Assembly: GCA_020846005.1 (NCBI GenBank)
Contig: JADLEQ010000023.1
Span: 1 to 64,000, forward strand
Direction of reading: 5' to 3'
DNA from: Polyangiaceae bacterium
Lineage (GTDB): Bacteria; Myxococcota_A; Polyangia; Polyangiales; Polyangiaceae
DNA length: 64,000 nucleotides
Position 1 is the stretch's first letter. Each line of letters begins with the position of its first letter. The translations under genes and the position numbers were made by a program. The notes under the pieces were generated by a model. The model was not told the DNA's origin, made no database searches, and saw nothing but the letters and a program-made list of their open reading frames with translations. Shown here piece after piece: positions 23,842-32,219 of the stretch.

Positions 23842-24992
23842 GCCCCCCCACGCTCCTCTTCGCCGGCGGCGGCACGGGCGGGCACGTCTACCCGCTGCTC
23901 GCGGTGGCCGACGCGCTCCGCGAGCTGGCGCCGGAGGTGCGCGCCGTCTTCGTCGGGACGGCGCGCGGGCTGGAGGCGAAGCTGGTGCCCGAGCGCGGGT
24001 ATCCCCTCGAGCTGGCCCACGTGCTGCCGCTCCGGGGGGGCGGCGTCGTCGGCGCGGTGCGCGGCGCCCTGCGCGCGGCGGCGGCGGTCGTCGAGGCCGG
24101 AGCCCTGGTGCGCCGCCTCCGGCCTCGCGCGGTGCTGTCGATCGGAGGCTACGCGGCAGGGCCGGTGTCGCTGGCGGCGAGGGTGCGCGGGATCCCGCTC
24201 GCGCTCGTGGAGCCGAACGCCGTCGTGGGCCTCGCGAACCGGCTGATCGCGCCGCTGGTGTCACGGGCGTACCTCGCGTTCCCCGAGCCGGAGCGGCATT
24301 TCGCCGCGCAGCGCGTGGTCCGCGCGGGCGTGCCCATCCGGGCGGGGTTCGAGCCGGCGCCCTGGGAGCCGGGGCGGCGCCTGCGGCTGCTCGTGCTCGG
24401 CGGCAGCCAGGGCGCCCAGGCGCTCAATGAGTCGATGCCGGAGGCGATCGCCCGCGCGACGACCACGCCCGTCGTGGTCCACCAGGCGGGGGCGGGGCGC
24501 GACGCCGCCGTCGCCGAGCGATACCGCGCGCTCGGGCTGCAGGACTCCGTGCGGGTCGTCGCCTACCTGGAGGACATGCCTCGCGCGCTCGCTGAGGCGG
24601 ACCTCGTCATCGCGAGGTCCGGCGCCGGCGCGTGTGCGGAGCTGCAGGCCGTCGGGCGGCCGAGCGTGCTCGTGCCGTTCCCGTTCGCCGCCGGGGATCA
24701 CCAGCGCCTGAACGCGCGCTCGCTCGAGCGCCTCGGCGCGAGCGTCTGCGTCGAGGCGCGCCAGGCGACGCCGCCGCGGTTGGCCGCGCTCCTCGACGAG
24801 CTCAGCGCCGACCGAGCGCGGCTGGAGTCGATGTCGGCGGCCGCTCGCCGAGGAGGTCGTCCCCACGCGGCGCGCGCCATCGCGCGGGACCTGCTGGGCC
24901 TGGCGGGGCTCTCCGGGCTCGCGACGGCGGAGGGCGCGGCGAGCGCGCCGTCCGGGGCCGAGAGCCGCGGGCGACTGGCGGAGGTGCGCTGA
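23838..24992 (+). CDS. murG: UDP-GlcNAc:lipid I N-acetylglucosaminyltransferase MurG
   Basis: A GT-B glycosyltransferase of 384 residues that turns lipid I into lipid II at the inner membrane. Motifs are the G-loop [20 protein letters not shown] at the N-terminus, [26 protein letters not shown], the second G-loop [14 protein letters not shown], and the UDP-GlcNAc-binding [30 protein letters not shown] region. The C-terminus has an extra Ala/Ser-rich tail of about 25 residues. The start ATG overlaps the ftsW stop (ATGA). The last base of the murG stop is the first base of the murC ATG. Confidence 0.96.
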   Translation: MSPPTLLFAGGGTGGHVYPLLAVADALRELAPEVRAVFVGTARGLEAKLVPERGYPLELAHVLPLRGGGVVGAVRGALRAAAAVVEAGALVRRLRPRAVLSIGGYAAGPVSLAARVRGIPLALVEPNAVVGLANRLIAPLVSRAYLAFPEPERHFAAQRVVRAGVPIRAGFEPAPWEPGRRLRLLVLGGSQGAQALNESMPEAIARATTTPVVVHQAGAGRDAAVAERYRALGLQDSVRVVAYLEDMPRALAEADLVIARSGAGACAELQAVGRPSVLVPFPFAAGDHQRLNARSLERLGASVCVEARQATPPRLAALLDELSADRARLESMSAAARRGGRPHAARAIARDLLGLAGLSGLATAEGAASAPSGAESRGRLAEVR

Positions 24993-26380
24993 TGTTTCGC
25001 GGGCGCGTGCGGCACGTCCACTTCGTCGGCGTCGGCGGGATCGGGATGAGCGGCCTGGCCGAGATCCTGCGCACGCTGGAATTCGACGTCTCGGGCTCCG
25101 ATCTGAGGGAGGGCGAGACGACCCGGCGGCTCGCCCGGCTGGGGGTACGGATCGACGTCGGGCACCGCGCGGAGAACGTCCGAGGCGTCGACGTGGTCGT
25201 CTACTCGAGCGCGGTAGCGTCCGAGAACCCCGAGGTCGCGGAGGCGCGGCGGCTCGGCATCCCAGTGATCCCACGCGCCGAGATGCTCGCGGAGCTGATG
25301 CGGGTGAAGTACGGCGTGGCCATCGCCGGCTCCCACGGCAAGACGACCACCACCTCCCTGGTCGCGACGGTGCTGCGCAGCGCGGGCTTCGATCCGACGG
25401 TGGTCGTCGGCGGGCGCATGCAGGCGCTCGGCTCGAACGCGCGGCTCGGCGAGGGAGATCTCCTGGTCGCCGAAGCGGACGAGAGCGACGGCTCGTTCCT
25501 CCGTCTCACGCCCACGGTCGCGGTGGTGACCAACATCGATCCGGAGCACCTCGATCACTATGGGACGCACGAGCGGCTCAAGGACGCCTTCCTGCGCTAC
25601 GTGGAGAACGTGCCGTTCTACGGCCTGTCGGTCCTCTGCCTCGACCATCCGCACGTGCAGGATCTGCTGCCCCGGGTGCGGCGCCGGCACGTGACCTACG
25701 GGCTGTCGCCCCAGGCGGACTACTCCGCCCGCAACGTGACCTTCCAGGGGGTGGAGGTGGGCTTCATGGCGTACCGCAGGCAGGAGCCGCTCGGGCGCTT
25801 CCAGCTCCGCATGCCAGGCCTGCACAACGTGCAGAACTGCCTGGCGGCGATCGCGGTCGCCGACGAGCTCGAGGTCCCGCTCGACACGATGAAGCAGGCG
25901 TTCGCGACGTTCGACGGCGTGGCGCGGCGCTTCTCCATCGTCGCGGTCGAAGATGGCGTCACGCTCGTCGACGACTACGGCCATCACCCCGCCGAGATCG
26001 AGGCCACGCTCGCCGCCGCGCGCCGCGCCTTCGACCAACGCGTGATCGTGGCGTTCCAGCCCCACCGCTACACGCGGACGCAGCTTCTGTTCGACGAATT
26101 CACCCGCGCCTTCAACCAGGCCGACGTGGTGCTCCTCGCCGACGTGTACGCCGCCGGCGAGCGGGCCATCGAGGGCGCGACGAGCGATCGCCTCGCGGCG
26201 GCGATCGCCGAACACGGCCACCACGCGGTCGCGCACCTCGGCGATCGTGCGGCGCTCGTCGAGCGCCTCGCCGCGGAGGCGCGCCCCGGCGACGTCGTCA
26301 TCGCGCTCGGCGCCGGCGACATCAACCGGGTCCTCGCAGACGTGGCCGCGCGGCTGCGCGCGAGGGGAGGCGCCGGGTGA
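24992..26380 (+). CDS. murC: UDP-MurNAc L-alanine ligase MurC
   Basis: The product is 462 residues. The N-terminal Rossmann-like motif is [17 protein letters not shown] and the P-loop is [15 protein letters not shown]. The metal and substrate region has [15 protein letters not shown] and [12 protein letters not shown], then [15 protein letters not shown] and DGVARRFS. The C-terminal domain has [19 protein letters not shown] and LADVYAAGE. It attaches L-Ala to UDP-MurNAc, the first step of the peptide stem. In many dcw clusters murB and ddl follow; here ftsQ follows directly, overlapping by 4 nt (GTGA). Confidence 0.96.
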   Translation: MFRGRVRHVHFVGVGGIGMSGLAEILRTLEFDVSGSDLREGETTRRLARLGVRIDVGHRAENVRGVDVVVYSSAVASENPEVAEARRLGIPVIPRAEMLAELMRVKYGVAIAGSHGKTTTTSLVATVLRSAGFDPTVVVGGRMQALGSNARLGEGDLLVAEADESDGSFLRLTPTVAVVTNIDPEHLDHYGTHERLKDAFLRYVENVPFYGLSVLCLDHPHVQDLLPRVRRRHVTYGLSPQADYSARNVTFQGVEVGFMAYRRQEPLGRFQLRMPGLHNVQNCLAAIAVADELEVPLDTMKQAFATFDGVARRFSIVAVEDGVTLVDDYGHHPAEIEATLAAARRAFDQRVIVAFQPHRYTRTQLLFDEFTRAFNQADVVLLADVYAAGERAIEGATSDRLAAAIAEHGHHAVAHLGDRAALVERLAAEARPGDVVIALGAGDINRVLADVAARLRARGGAG

Positions 26381-27270
26381 AGCGCTCCGGCAAGAAGCCC
26401 CGCCCGCCGGCCACGGTGATCGCGCCGTCGGACGTGGGGGCCGTCGGCGACGACAGCCCGGCGCCCCCGACGGCGCTGCCGAGCGAGCCTGCGCCCGCGC
26501 GGCGCGGGGGCTGGAGGGCGAGGGCGCTCACCGCGCTGAAGCTCGCGAGCGGCGTCGGCCTGGTGGTCGTGGTCGCGGCCGCCGTCGCGTGGGGTGCTCA
26601 CCGGTACGCGCTCACCTCGCCGAGGTTCGCCATCGCGGACGTGCAGGTGGACGGAGCGCAGCGCGCGAGCGCGGCAGCGCTGGCCGAGGCGGCGGGGGCG
26701 CGCGTGGGTCAGAACGTCTTCGCGCTCGACACCGCCGCCGCAGAGGCGCGGCTCCTCGCGGATCCGTGGGTGAGCGCCGCGCGGGTGAGCCGCCGCCTGC
26801 CGGATGGCGTCCGCATCGAGGTTACGGAGCGGCAGGCGGCGGCCCTCGCCGCGATCGGCGAGCGGCTCTACGTGGTCACCCCCACGGGCGAGCCGTTCAA
26901 GGAGCTCGCGGACGGCGACCCCGCCGACCTGCCCGTCGTCACCGGGATGGACGCGGAGAGCTTGGCGCGCGATCGTGCCCGGGCGCTCGAGCGGATCGGC
27001 GTCGCGCTGGAGGTGCTGCGGCACTGGGAGCGGATCCCGATGTCGCGCGTGCACCCGGCGCAGGAGGTCATCCTCCACCCCGGAGGGCAGGTGTCGCTCG
27101 TGGTGGGGAAGGCGGCGGCGGCGCTCCACCTCGGGCACGGCCCGTGGCGAAAGAAGCTGCTCATGGCCGAGTCCGTCCTCCGCGACCTCGGCGCCAAGGG
27201 CAGGGTCCCCGGGATCGTATTCTTGGACAACGAGGCGCACCCCGAGCGGGTGGTCGTGAGGATGCGATGA
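26377..27270 (+). CDS. ftsQ: Cell division protein FtsQ
   Basis: The product is 297 residues: a Pro/Ala-rich cytoplasmic N-terminus (1-45), one membrane helix (about 53-75), a POTRA domain starting [23 protein letters not shown] (about 80-150) and an FtsQ beta domain including [29 protein letters not shown]. FtsQ binds FtsL-FtsB and is recruited through its POTRA domain. The DPWV...R(R/K)xPx-xxxVxExxP/A pattern is diagnostic. It starts with GTG over the murC stop, and its own TGA overlaps the ATG of the FtsZ-like gene, so the latter is translationally coupled to FtsQ. Confidence 0.92.
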   Translation: MKRSGKKPRPPATVIAPSDVGAVGDDSPAPPTALPSEPAPARRGGWRARALTALKLASGVGLVVVVAAAVAWGAHRYALTSPRFAIADVQVDGAQRASAAALAEAAGARVGQNVFALDTAAAEARLLADPWVSAARVSRRLPDGVRIEVTERQAAALAAIGERLYVVTPTGEPFKELADGDPADLPVVTGMDAESLARDRARALERIGVALEVLRHWERIPMSRVHPAQEVILHPGGQVSLVVGKAAAALHLGHGPWRKKLLMAESVLRDLGAKGRVPGIVFLDNEAHPERVVVRMR

Positions 27271-28223
27271 GCGCGCGCGCGGCGTTCCACATCGAGCTCG
27301 TCCCCGAGGCGGCGGCCGCCGCGCGCGTGGTCGTGGTCGGGCTCGGCAACGCGGGCGGGCGCGCGCTCGCGGCTGCCTGCGAGCGCGGCTTCGGTGGCCC
27401 CAGGGCGATCGTGGTCGCGCCCTCGCCCCCGGCGCTGCCGCCCGAGATCGAGGGGTTCTCGCCCGAGCGCGACGACGCGAGCATCGACCGCGCCCTGGCC
27501 AGCGCAGATCTCGTGATCGTCGTGGCGAGCCTCGGCGGCGCCAGCGGGGCCGCGCTCGCGCCGCCGTTCGTTCGCCGCGCTCGGGAGCACGGAGCGCTGG
27601 TGCTGGCGGCGGTCGCGCTGCCGCTCGCGTTGGAGGGCAGTCGCCGCGTGCGGCGGGCAGCGGAGGCGCTGCGCGCGGTGGCCGCCGAGGCGCACGGTAC
27701 GATCCCGATCGACGGCGCCGCCGCGAGCGGACCGGACGCCGTCACGCTCGGGGACGCCCGCCACGCCGTCGACGTCACGGTCCACGGCGTGATCGACGCG
27801 ATCGTCGCCGGCTTCGACCCGCACGCGCGCGCCCGGGTCCAGCTCGGAGAGCTGCGCGCGCTCTGGCGATCGCCCGCCCGCCTGGCCGCCGGGCGGGGGG
27901 TCGCGGTCGGCCCGTCGCGCGCTCACGAGGCGGTCGGCGAGGCGGTGCTCGCGCTGGGCGATCACGTCCTCGGCGAGGCGAGCGCCGTGCTGGTCGGGAT
28001 CAGCGGCGGCGCCGACCTCCGGCTACACGAGGTCAACGCCGCTGCCGCGGCGCTCCTCGAGCTCGTCGGTCCGCGCACCGAGGTGCTCGTCTCCGCGCGC
28101 TCTACCCCCGCCGCGGAGGGCGCGCTCGCGGTCACCCTCCTCGCCGACGTGTCCTCCGCGCGCCGGCCGGTCGAGCCGCTCGCCTCACGCCATCGCGGCG
28201 AGTCGGCGCTCGCGCCCCACTGA
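27267..28223 (+). CDS. Degenerate FtsZ-like protein (predicted pseudo-GTPase)
   Basis: This 318-residue protein can be aligned by eye with the FtsZ encoded at 33763 over most of its length. VVVVGLGNAGGRAL (21-34) matches the first glycine loop. ADLVIVVASLGGASGAALAPPFVRRAREHGALVLAAVALPLALEGSRRVRRAAEAL (80-135) follows the FtsZ tubulin-signature strand and helix, but GGGTGTG has become GGASGAA. TIPI (145-148), ARVQLGELRALW (189-200) and the C-terminal half (GEAVLALGDHVL...AVLVGISGGADLRLHEVNAAAAALLEL...ALAVTLLADV) continue the match. In the T7 loop N-x-D-x-x-D reads R-V-Q-L-G-E, so the catalytic aspartates are gone, as is the ribose-contacting NTD (now APS). About 25 residues are missing around 50-75, and there is no C-terminal FtsA-binding peptide. 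The fold is probably kept, with GTP binding and hydrolysis lost. It overlaps ftsQ by 4 nt and ends the unbroken dcw chain. A generic Rossmann protein is the alternative, but the C-terminal match argues against it. Confidence 0.75.
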   Translation: MSARAAFHIELVPEAAAAARVVVVGLGNAGGRALAAACERGFGGPRAIVVAPSPPALPPEIEGFSPERDDASIDRALASADLVIVVASLGGASGAALAPPFVRRAREHGALVLAAVALPLALEGSRRVRRAAEALRAVAAEAHGTIPIDGAAASGPDAVTLGDARHAVDVTVHGVIDAIVAGFDPHARARVQLGELRALWRSPARLAAGRGVAVGPSRAHEAVGEAVLALGDHVLGEASAVLVGISGGADLRLHEVNAAAAALLELVGPRTEVLVSARSTPAAEGALAVTLLADVSSARRPVEPLASRHRGESALAPH

Positions 28224-28252
28224 GCGCCAGCGCGGGCGGGGGCGAAGCGCGC

Positions 28253-30013
28253 TCACCACCACGGCTCCTGGCAGTCCGCTGCGGCGAGCGTCGACTCGAC
28301 GTCGCTCGCCGTGTCGCCGCCGAGCCCGCTCGCGGCCAGGAGCGCGCTCACGCGCTCCGCCTCCGCCCGCCCGCGCTCCGTGTCGAGCGAAGGGCCGAGC
28401 GCGGCGAGCGTCGGCTCGTCGCACTCGACGACCGCGAACGCGCAGTCGAGGAGTCGGCGCTCGGTCGCGTCCGCCGACGACAGCGCCTCGGCGCAGGCCG
28501 CCGTGTGACGCGCCAGCGCGGCCTCGAGCGCCGCGCGCTCGCGCCGCGGGAAGGCGAGACGCTCCACCTCGTCGCTGCGTCGCTCGAGCTGCTCGAGGTA
28601 CGCAGCCATCGCGCGCGGCGTGAGGCGCGCGAGCGGGAGCGCCGCCGCCGCCGTCGCGGCCCCGAGCGCCGGGCGCGCGGCGGCGTCGAGATCGGCGAGC
28701 GGGTGAGCGAGGCTCCTGCGGATCGCCGCGGGGCGCACGTTGGGGCGGAGCGCCGGCCCGAGCCACGCGTGCTTGCGGCGGCCGAGCTCGGAGAAGATCG
28801 GCTCGAGCCGGCCGTCGCGGGCCGCGAGCGCTGCGCGCGCGCCCTCCCACCGGCGCAGCGCCCCGGCGTGGCGCGCGAGCGCCTCGACCACCAGCGCCGC
28901 GCCCGCGGCGGGCGCGGCCACGATCGCCGCGTCGAGATCGCGCAGCAGCGCGCGCGCCGCCTCCTGTTCGCGGAGCTCCGCTTCACCGCCCACCGCCAGC
29001 GCCGAGTACCTGGCGCGGAAGACCTCGTCGCCCGGGTGCGGGATCCGGGCGAGGCGCAGGCGCGCCTCCTCCCCCGCGCCGAAGACCCGCGCCACGACGA
29101 CCACGCCGTCGGCGCACGCCGCGCGCGCCTGCACGTACTCGCCGACGTTGACCGGCGTCGCGTCGCAGGCTCGGAACACGGCGCCGCTGCCGTCCGCCAG
29201 CGGGAGCCCGGCGAGCGCGCCGGTGAGCGGCGCGCGCGTGACGGGGGTCGGCGGCACGTCGTGCCCGGCGCCGTCTCTCAGCTTCGCGCGCGCGAGCGCG
29301 ATCGCGAGCGGTGGAGGCGCGCCCGCCTCGCCACACCGATCCTCGAACGTCGCCACGGCCTCGAGCCCGGCCTCGCACGCGGAGGTGTCCGTGCACCGCG
29401 CGGCCTCGACCACGGCTCCCTGGAGCTGGTCGCAGCTCCGTGGGTCGAGCCGCACCCGGCCCGCACCGTCCCTCGAGCGCTCCACGGCGACCTCGAGCAT
29501 GCGCAGGACGAGCGGGGTGCCTTCGGTCGCGCCGCACCGCGTCGCCCAGCTCTGCGCGATCGCCTGGCAGCTCCCCTTCCGCGGGCACCCGGTGCGCAGG
29601 AGCTCGAGCACCTCCTCTTCGCACGGTGTCGCCGGAGTCGTGGCGCGCTCGGCGGCGTCGACGGAGAGCTGGCGGACCTGTTCGCTCTGCTCCGCTGGGG
29701 CCTGGCGGCACGCTCGAAGCCAGTCGCTGGCGAGCCGCTCCGCGCGGCGGCAGAGCGCGTGCTTGCAGCTCGCCTCACCCTGGAGCACCTCGAAGACGCG
29801 CTCGCACTCCGCTACCCGACCGCCGCGGACGCCCTCGGTCGCGAACAGCCACTCGGCGCTGTCCGGTCCTTGCGGCGGGGCGGCGGCTCGCGCGCGCGCG
29901 CGCGGCGTGCGGGGCGGCGGCTCCGGGGGCCCGCACGAGAGCAGCGCACCGAGGAACGACACGAGGCCGGCCTCCGCGAGGAGGCGAGAGAGTCCCTTCA
30001 CGGCGCGCGGCAT
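28253..30013 (-). CDS. Large lipoprotein of unknown function
   Basis: The 586-residue product has a lipoprotein signal ending ALLSC (Cys27) from the ATG at 30013; a TTG at 30037 is also open. After a Pro/Arg-rich linker the N-terminal half (about 60-240) has some 14 cysteines spaced as in paired helical repeats (CERVFEVLQGEASCKHALCRRAE, CEEEVLELLRTGCPRKGSC), suggesting disulfide-braced alpha-helical hairpins. The C-terminal half is alpha-helical and Ala/Leu/Arg-rich, with a final CQEPWW. No enzyme motif is seen. It is convergent with the FtsZ-like gene (30-bp gap) and divergent from the next lipoprotein, so it interrupts the dcw cluster on the opposite strand. Confidence 0.72.
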   Translation of the reverse strand: MPRAVKGLSRLLAEAGLVSFLGALLSCGPPEPPPRTPRARARAAAPPQGPDSAEWLFATEGVRGGRVAECERVFEVLQGEASCKHALCRRAERLASDWLRACRQAPAEQSEQVRQLSVDAAERATTPATPCEEEVLELLRTGCPRKGSCQAIAQSWATRCGATEGTPLVLRMLEVAVERSRDGAGRVRLDPRSCDQLQGAVVEAARCTDTSACEAGLEAVATFEDRCGEAGAPPPLAIALARAKLRDGAGHDVPPTPVTRAPLTGALAGLPLADGSGAVFRACDATPVNVGEYVQARAACADGVVVVARVFGAGEEARLRLARIPHPGDEVFRARYSALAVGGEAELREQEAARALLRDLDAAIVAAPAAGAALVVEALARHAGALRRWEGARAALAARDGRLEPIFSELGRRKHAWLGPALRPNVRPAAIRRSLAHPLADLDAAARPALGAATAAAALPLARLTPRAMAAYLEQLERRSDEVERLAFPRRERAALEAALARHTAACAEALSSADATERRLLDCAFAVVECDEPTLAALGPSLDTERGRAEAERVSALLAASGLGGDTASDVESTLAAADCQEPWW

Positions 30014-30154
30014 GGCACGCCGCAGTGCGTCGCGCAACCGGCGGGGCGCGCTGCGTCCGCTCGCGCTGGAATGCCTGCGAGCGCTGGCGCCGAGCAGCGC
30101 CGCTGGCTACACCCTCGGCGGCGCGCCCGGCGCCGCCGAGGAGGAGTCGCTTCC

Positions 30155-32125
30155 ATGTCGATCCGTCGTCAACGCCCCATCGCCCGCGCGATTCCCCTGG
30201 GCGCCATGCCTCGCCGCGCGGCGGCCGCCGTGCCGTGGGCCATCGCCGTGGTCGCGCTGGGCGCTGCGTGCAGCAGCGGGTCCGGCGGGGGGGGGTACCT
30301 CGTCGACGGCGGCCCCGAAGGCGGTGACGGCGCGAGCGGCTCGAGCGGGACGGGCGGCGGAGCGGGCGCGGGCGGCGGAGCGGGCACCGGCGGCGACAGC
30401 GGCACCGGCGGCGTGGCGGGGTCCGGCGGGACGGGCGGAGGCACGAGCGGCGCGTCGGGCACGGGCGGTGGGGGCGGCGGTCCCTGCTCCACCAGCCTGG
30501 ACTGCGCGTCGCCCGCGCCGATCTGCGATCCGCTCCCCGGGGAGTGCGTGGAGTGTCTCCTCGACACCGACTGCGCGGGGGCCGCTCGCTGCCGTGATCG
30601 CGCGTGTCAGGAGGTGCGCACGTGCGTGAACAGCCTCGACTGCACCGGGCTCGGCGATCGCACCATCTGCCACCCCACGACCAAGACGTGCGAGGAGTGT
30701 GCGATCGCCGCCGACTGCCCCGGCACGGCGGACTGCGTGGCGAGCCAGTGCGTGGCGTACACGTCCTGCGTGAACAGCCTCGACTGCGCGAGCCTCGGGT
30801 TCGTGTGCGACACCGTCCGAGGGCGGTGCGTCGAGTGCAACTCGACGCTCGACTGCACGGGCTCGGCGACCTGCGTCGACAGCGTGTGCGAGACGCTCGT
30901 CCCGTGCACCAGCGACAACCAGTGCACCCCGCTCGGCAAGCTGTGCAACCAGGGCCTCGGCTACTGCGTGGACTGCCTGGGCGACGGCGAATGCCCGACG
31001 GCGTACCACTGCGCCGCCGGCGAGTGCGCGGTGGACGTGTGCGCCGCGGGGGCGACGCGCTGCGAGAGCGGCGACGTCGTGGAGTGCGACTCGCGAGGCG
31101 CCGCCTGGCAGCTCGACACGGCGTGCGGCAGCCAGCAGTCGTGCGTGGAGGCCGGCGCGGGCGCGACCTGCGAGCCCTGGGTGTGCCAGGCCGGGCAGAC
31201 GTACTGTGACGGCACCGACCGCGTGGTCTGCGCCGCCGACGGCCTGAGCGAGCTCTCGCGGACGGACTGCTCGAGCGCGGGGCAGGTGTGCTCCGCGGGC
31301 GCGTGCACCTCCCAGGTGTGCAGCCCGCTCACGTACTCCTGCTCGGGGGGCGACGTGGTGCGCTGTAACGCCGGCGGCACGGCGACCTCGATCGTCGACG
31401 CCTGCACCTCGTCCGAGCACTGCGTCGACGGCCTCTCGTCGTGCCAGGCGGACGTGTGCGCCCAGGGGACGGACGGCTGCGTGGGCAACGAGGTCCGCAC
31501 GTGCGCCGCGGACGGCTCCGGCTGGGGGTCGCTCGTGCAGGACTGCAGCAGCACGGGGCAGACCTGTGTCGCCGGCGCCTGCGTCAGCGGCTGCACCGCG
31601 GCGACCGCCCGCGCGCAGGTCCGCCTCGCCGAGATCTTCGTCGGCGATCCGGACTACATCAAGCTCCGGAACCGCGCGAGCTGCACGGCGCAGCTCTCCG
31701 GGTTGGTGCTCGAGGTCGCCTCCTCGGCGCCTTTGAGCCCGCCGACGTCCTTCCCGCTGCCGTCCTTCAGCCTCGCCGCTGGCGGGACGGTGAACCTCGT
31801 CGACGACACGGGCGCGGCGAGCTCGGGGGAGATCCAGGTCCCGATGAACATCTTCATGACCGACCTCGACGGCTCGCGGATCCTCCTCTGCAACGGCCCG
31901 TGCTCGACGACGGGGAGCGTCCTCGACGCCGTGCTCCACCAGGGCACCGACGCCACGACGGGTGGGCCGCCTCCCTTGCCGTCGCCGCTGGCGTTCTCGC
32001 CCGCGCTGACGGGGATCGACGGGACCAACTACAGCAGCACGGCCTTCGTGCGGGTCACCTACCTCGGCACGAACCCCTCGTTCGCGGCCTCCGATTGGAC
32101 GACCGGCCCCAAGTCGCGCCCCTGA
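30155..32125 (+). CDS. Cys-rich lipoprotein with C-terminal lamin-tail-like domain
   Basis: The product is 656 residues. The ATG at 30155 follows GAGGAGGAG and begins a signal peptide with lipobox GAAC (Cys39); ATG codon 18 is also possible. A Gly/Ser/Thr-rich linker (45-110) comes next. Then about 380 residues carry a repeated cysteine module of roughly 40-45 residues, with recurring SLDC...C...C.EC, DCPGTADCVASQC and G-x-x-C-x-x-G-x-C signatures. The last 170 residues (from about RAQVRLAEIFVGDPDYIKLRN) resemble a lamin-tail domain (LTD): an Ig-like strand set with YIKLRNRASCTAQLSGLVLEV and a disulfide. LTDs occur in bacterial surface and adhesion proteins. A cell-surface role is inferred. 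Confidence 0.75.
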   Translation: MSIRRQRPIARAIPLGAMPRRAAAAVPWAIAVVALGAACSSGSGGGGYLVDGGPEGGDGASGSSGTGGGAGAGGGAGTGGDSGTGGVAGSGGTGGGTSGASGTGGGGGGPCSTSLDCASPAPICDPLPGECVECLLDTDCAGAARCRDRACQEVRTCVNSLDCTGLGDRTICHPTTKTCEECAIAADCPGTADCVASQCVAYTSCVNSLDCASLGFVCDTVRGRCVECNSTLDCTGSATCVDSVCETLVPCTSDNQCTPLGKLCNQGLGYCVDCLGDGECPTAYHCAAGECAVDVCAAGATRCESGDVVECDSRGAAWQLDTACGSQQSCVEAGAGATCEPWVCQAGQTYCDGTDRVVCAADGLSELSRTDCSSAGQVCSAGACTSQVCSPLTYSCSGGDVVRCNAGGTATSIVDACTSSEHCVDGLSSCQADVCAQGTDGCVGNEVRTCAADGSGWGSLVQDCSSTGQTCVAGACVSGCTAATARAQVRLAEIFVGDPDYIKLRNRASCTAQLSGLVLEVASSAPLSPPTSFPLPSFSLAAGGTVNLVDDTGAASSGEIQVPMNIFMTDLDGSRILLCNGPCSTTGSVLDAVLHQGTDATTGGPPPLPSPLAFSPALTGIDGTNYSSTAFVRVTYLGTNPSFAASDWTTGPKSRP

Positions 32126-32157
32126 CCTCCCGGGCGCCGCGCGCCGGCCCCTCGAAC

Positions 32158-32187
32158 TTGGCCCGGCCCGCCGGGCTCTCGTAGCGT
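32158..32187 (+). promoter_or_regulatory. Putative ftsA-ftsZ promoter
   Basis: TTGGCC (32158-32163), 18-bp spacer, TAGCGT (32182-32187). The ftsA ATG lies 32 nt further on, giving a predicted 25-nt leader. It would allow ftsA and ftsZ to be expressed apart from the upstream dcw operon, from which two lipoprotein genes separate them. Confidence 0.5.
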
Positions 32188-32219
32188 CGCTCCGACCCGG
32201 AATCCCCGGGCAGCTCGCG

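Noticed and set aside
27267-28223. Reading the FtsZ-like protein as a simple NAD-binding Rossmann protein
   Set aside because: The N-terminal glycine loop alone would allow it, but the match to FtsZ continues through the signature helix, TIPI, the T7 region and the C-terminal domain.
27267-28223. Reading the FtsZ-like gene as a decaying pseudogene
   Set aside because: The frame is intact over 318 codons, overlaps ftsQ precisely, and the hydrophobic core pattern is kept while only GTP-site residues changed.
28505-30154. Open frame extending 1650 nt upstream of the lipoprotein at 30155
   Set aside because: It is antisense to another lipoprotein gene and low-complexity. A signal peptide and ribosome-binding site mark 30155 as the true start.
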